DNA from: an uncultured Methylobacter sp.
Lineage (GTDB): Bacteria > Pseudomonadota > Gammaproteobacteria > Methylococcales > Methylomonadaceae
Direction of reading: 5' to 3'
Assembly (NCBI GenBank): GCA_903831545.1
Contig: CAIKYI010000233.1
Coordinates: 1-5,634, forward strand
Length of the DNA stretch: 5,634 nt
Position numbers and translations under genes: made by a program. The notes under the pieces were generated by a model. It was not told the DNA's origin. It made no database searches and saw nothing but the letters and a program-made list of their open reading frames with translations. Below are positions 4,999-5,634 of this stretch, one piece after another; positions within the stretch are counted from its first letter, which is position 1; each line of letters begins with the position of its first letter.

Positions 4999-5109
4999 TT
5001 AAAGTGGTCCGACTGAGGAGACATCCTGCGTTAAAAGATAGATGGTCAAAATTACAAAAGCCGCTAAGGCCAAATTGGCCAGTAAGGACTGATTTTTCTC
5101 ATTGAACAT
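4999..5109 (-). CDS. 36-aa single-helix membrane protein in the nif operon
   Basis: The product is 36 residues: a short polar N-terminus (MFNEKNQS), a hydrophobic segment from about L9 to L26 (LLANLALAAFVILTIYLL), and a short polar tail (TQDVSSVGPL). It is therefore a probable one-pass inner-membrane microprotein. GGAG (5117-5120) sits 7 nt before the ATG. The start overlaps the end of the TPR-like gene by 11 nt and the stop is 16 nt before nifW, so it fills the gap exactly and is very likely translated. I recognise no family. It might anchor one of the soluble neighbours to the membrane or join a membrane complex of the Rnf type, but nothing in the sequence shows which. Confidence 0.75.
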   Translation of the reverse strand: MFNEKNQSLLANLALAAFVILTIYLLTQDVSSVGPL

Positions 5110-5634
5110 AGTCTTGCTCCGTTATTGGTTTTTGAGGATTTTCGCTTTTTCGTTTAATAACCAGTTCCAGAAGACCTTTGGCGCCAATCCGGTCCTGGCT
5201 GTCCAGTCCCACTAATTTCTCAAAAATAGCCTGACTTAAATCCAGATTTTCCAGACGCATATTCAAAAAACCGACCGCTTTCAAGGTAAACAAATACATC
5301 CTGACTTTGGTTAACAAGTCTGCCGAAGCTTCTGTTATATGACTGGCTTGCAGATCACGCCAATCTTCCGGAAATGAAATCGTCGGCCTGATAACGACCA
5401 GGGCTTTACTGGTTGCGCTTAAGGCCTCTTCCAATCGATGCTGGTAGTAATAAAAACGATTTAGCGCCACCAATACGTTTAACGATTCAGGCGCAATAAA
5501 ATACGCTTGCAGTAAAGGCAGTTCAGCCTCGCCATTTGCGTAATTATCTGCGGCTCTATCTATCAACTCTTTAACGCCGACAATATCGGCTTGTTCAAAA
5601 TATAAACCTTGTGCTTCAAAATCCAACAGATCCA
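5099..5634 (-). CDS. TPR-like helical repeat protein, 5' end at or beyond the window edge
   Basis: The frame is open to the window end and 178 complete codons are visible. The last codon at the edge is xTG followed by GAT CTG TTG, so the true start may be just one base outside (ATG/GTG) or further upstream. The sequence is all-helical, with a TPR-like unit at about 48-81 (ESLNVLVALNRFYYYQHRLE and following EALSATSKAL) and a second at about 113-144 (TLKAVGFLNMRLENLDLSQA, then IFEKLVGLD). The C-terminus is short and charged. There is no signal peptide or membrane segment in the visible part. TPR proteins mediate protein-protein contacts, and here, just before nifW, it may scaffold nitrogenase assembly factors. 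That is inference from context. Its stop overlaps the start of the 36-aa membrane ORF. Confidence 0.8.
   Translation of the reverse strand, partial: DLLDFEAQGLYFEQADIVGVKELIDRAADNYANGEAELPLLQAYFIAPESLNVLVALNRFYYYQHRLEEALSATSKALVVIRPTISFPEDWRDLQASHITEASADLLTKVRMYLFTLKAVGFLNMRLENLDLSQAIFEKLVGLDSQDRIGAKGLLELVIKRKSENPQKPITEQDYVQ

Overview
This window most likely comes from a nitrogen-fixing gammaproteobacterium. The strongest evidence is nifW and nifM, with nifM being largely a proteobacterial, mostly gammaproteobacterial, accessory gene. Moderate GC content, the style of the dispersed repeat and the association with a Rieske/RseC redox pair make me suspect a methanotroph of the Methylococcales (Methylobacter/Methylomonas type). 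That taxonomic call is inference only.

Plus strand, left (1-1858): the 3' end of a membrane-anchored Ser/Thr protein kinase (kinase C-lobe, one transmembrane helix, Pro-rich linker, C-terminal DUF4384-like domain). It is followed by a possible 17-codon leader ORF with a good ribosome binding site, whose stop overlaps the start of an unrecognised 307-aa protein. A weak possible terminator follows in the 72-bp gap where the two transcription units converge.

Minus strand, right (5634 down to 1931): the 3' part of a nif accessory operon. In transcription order it holds a TPR-like protein (5' end outside the window), a 36-aa single-helix membrane protein, nifW, a small ORF interrupted by a repeat element, nifM, a Rieske [2Fe-2S] protein, an RseC-family membrane protein, a 103-aa unknown and a 98-aa unknown. 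Most junctions are overlaps or gaps of 2-16 nt, each start usually having its own Shine-Dalgarno, which suggests one cotranscribed unit. The main break is the 73-nt gap between nifM and the Rieske gene.

Functionally, NifW (nitrogenase protection/assembly) and NifM (peptidyl-prolyl isomerase needed for a mature Fe protein) act on nitrogenase itself. The Rieske and RseC-like proteins look like a redox add-on, perhaps linked to electron delivery or cluster maturation at the membrane.

The most notable observation is between nifW and nifM. A roughly 228-bp MITE-like element with imperfect terminal inverted repeats and a 9-bp flanking direct duplication has inserted into a small ORF that starts inside the nifW stop codon. 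The net insertion is exactly 237 bp (79 codons), contains no stop in that frame, and restores the original stop. The ancestral ORF can be reconstructed as a 35-aa protein, now extended to 114 codons.
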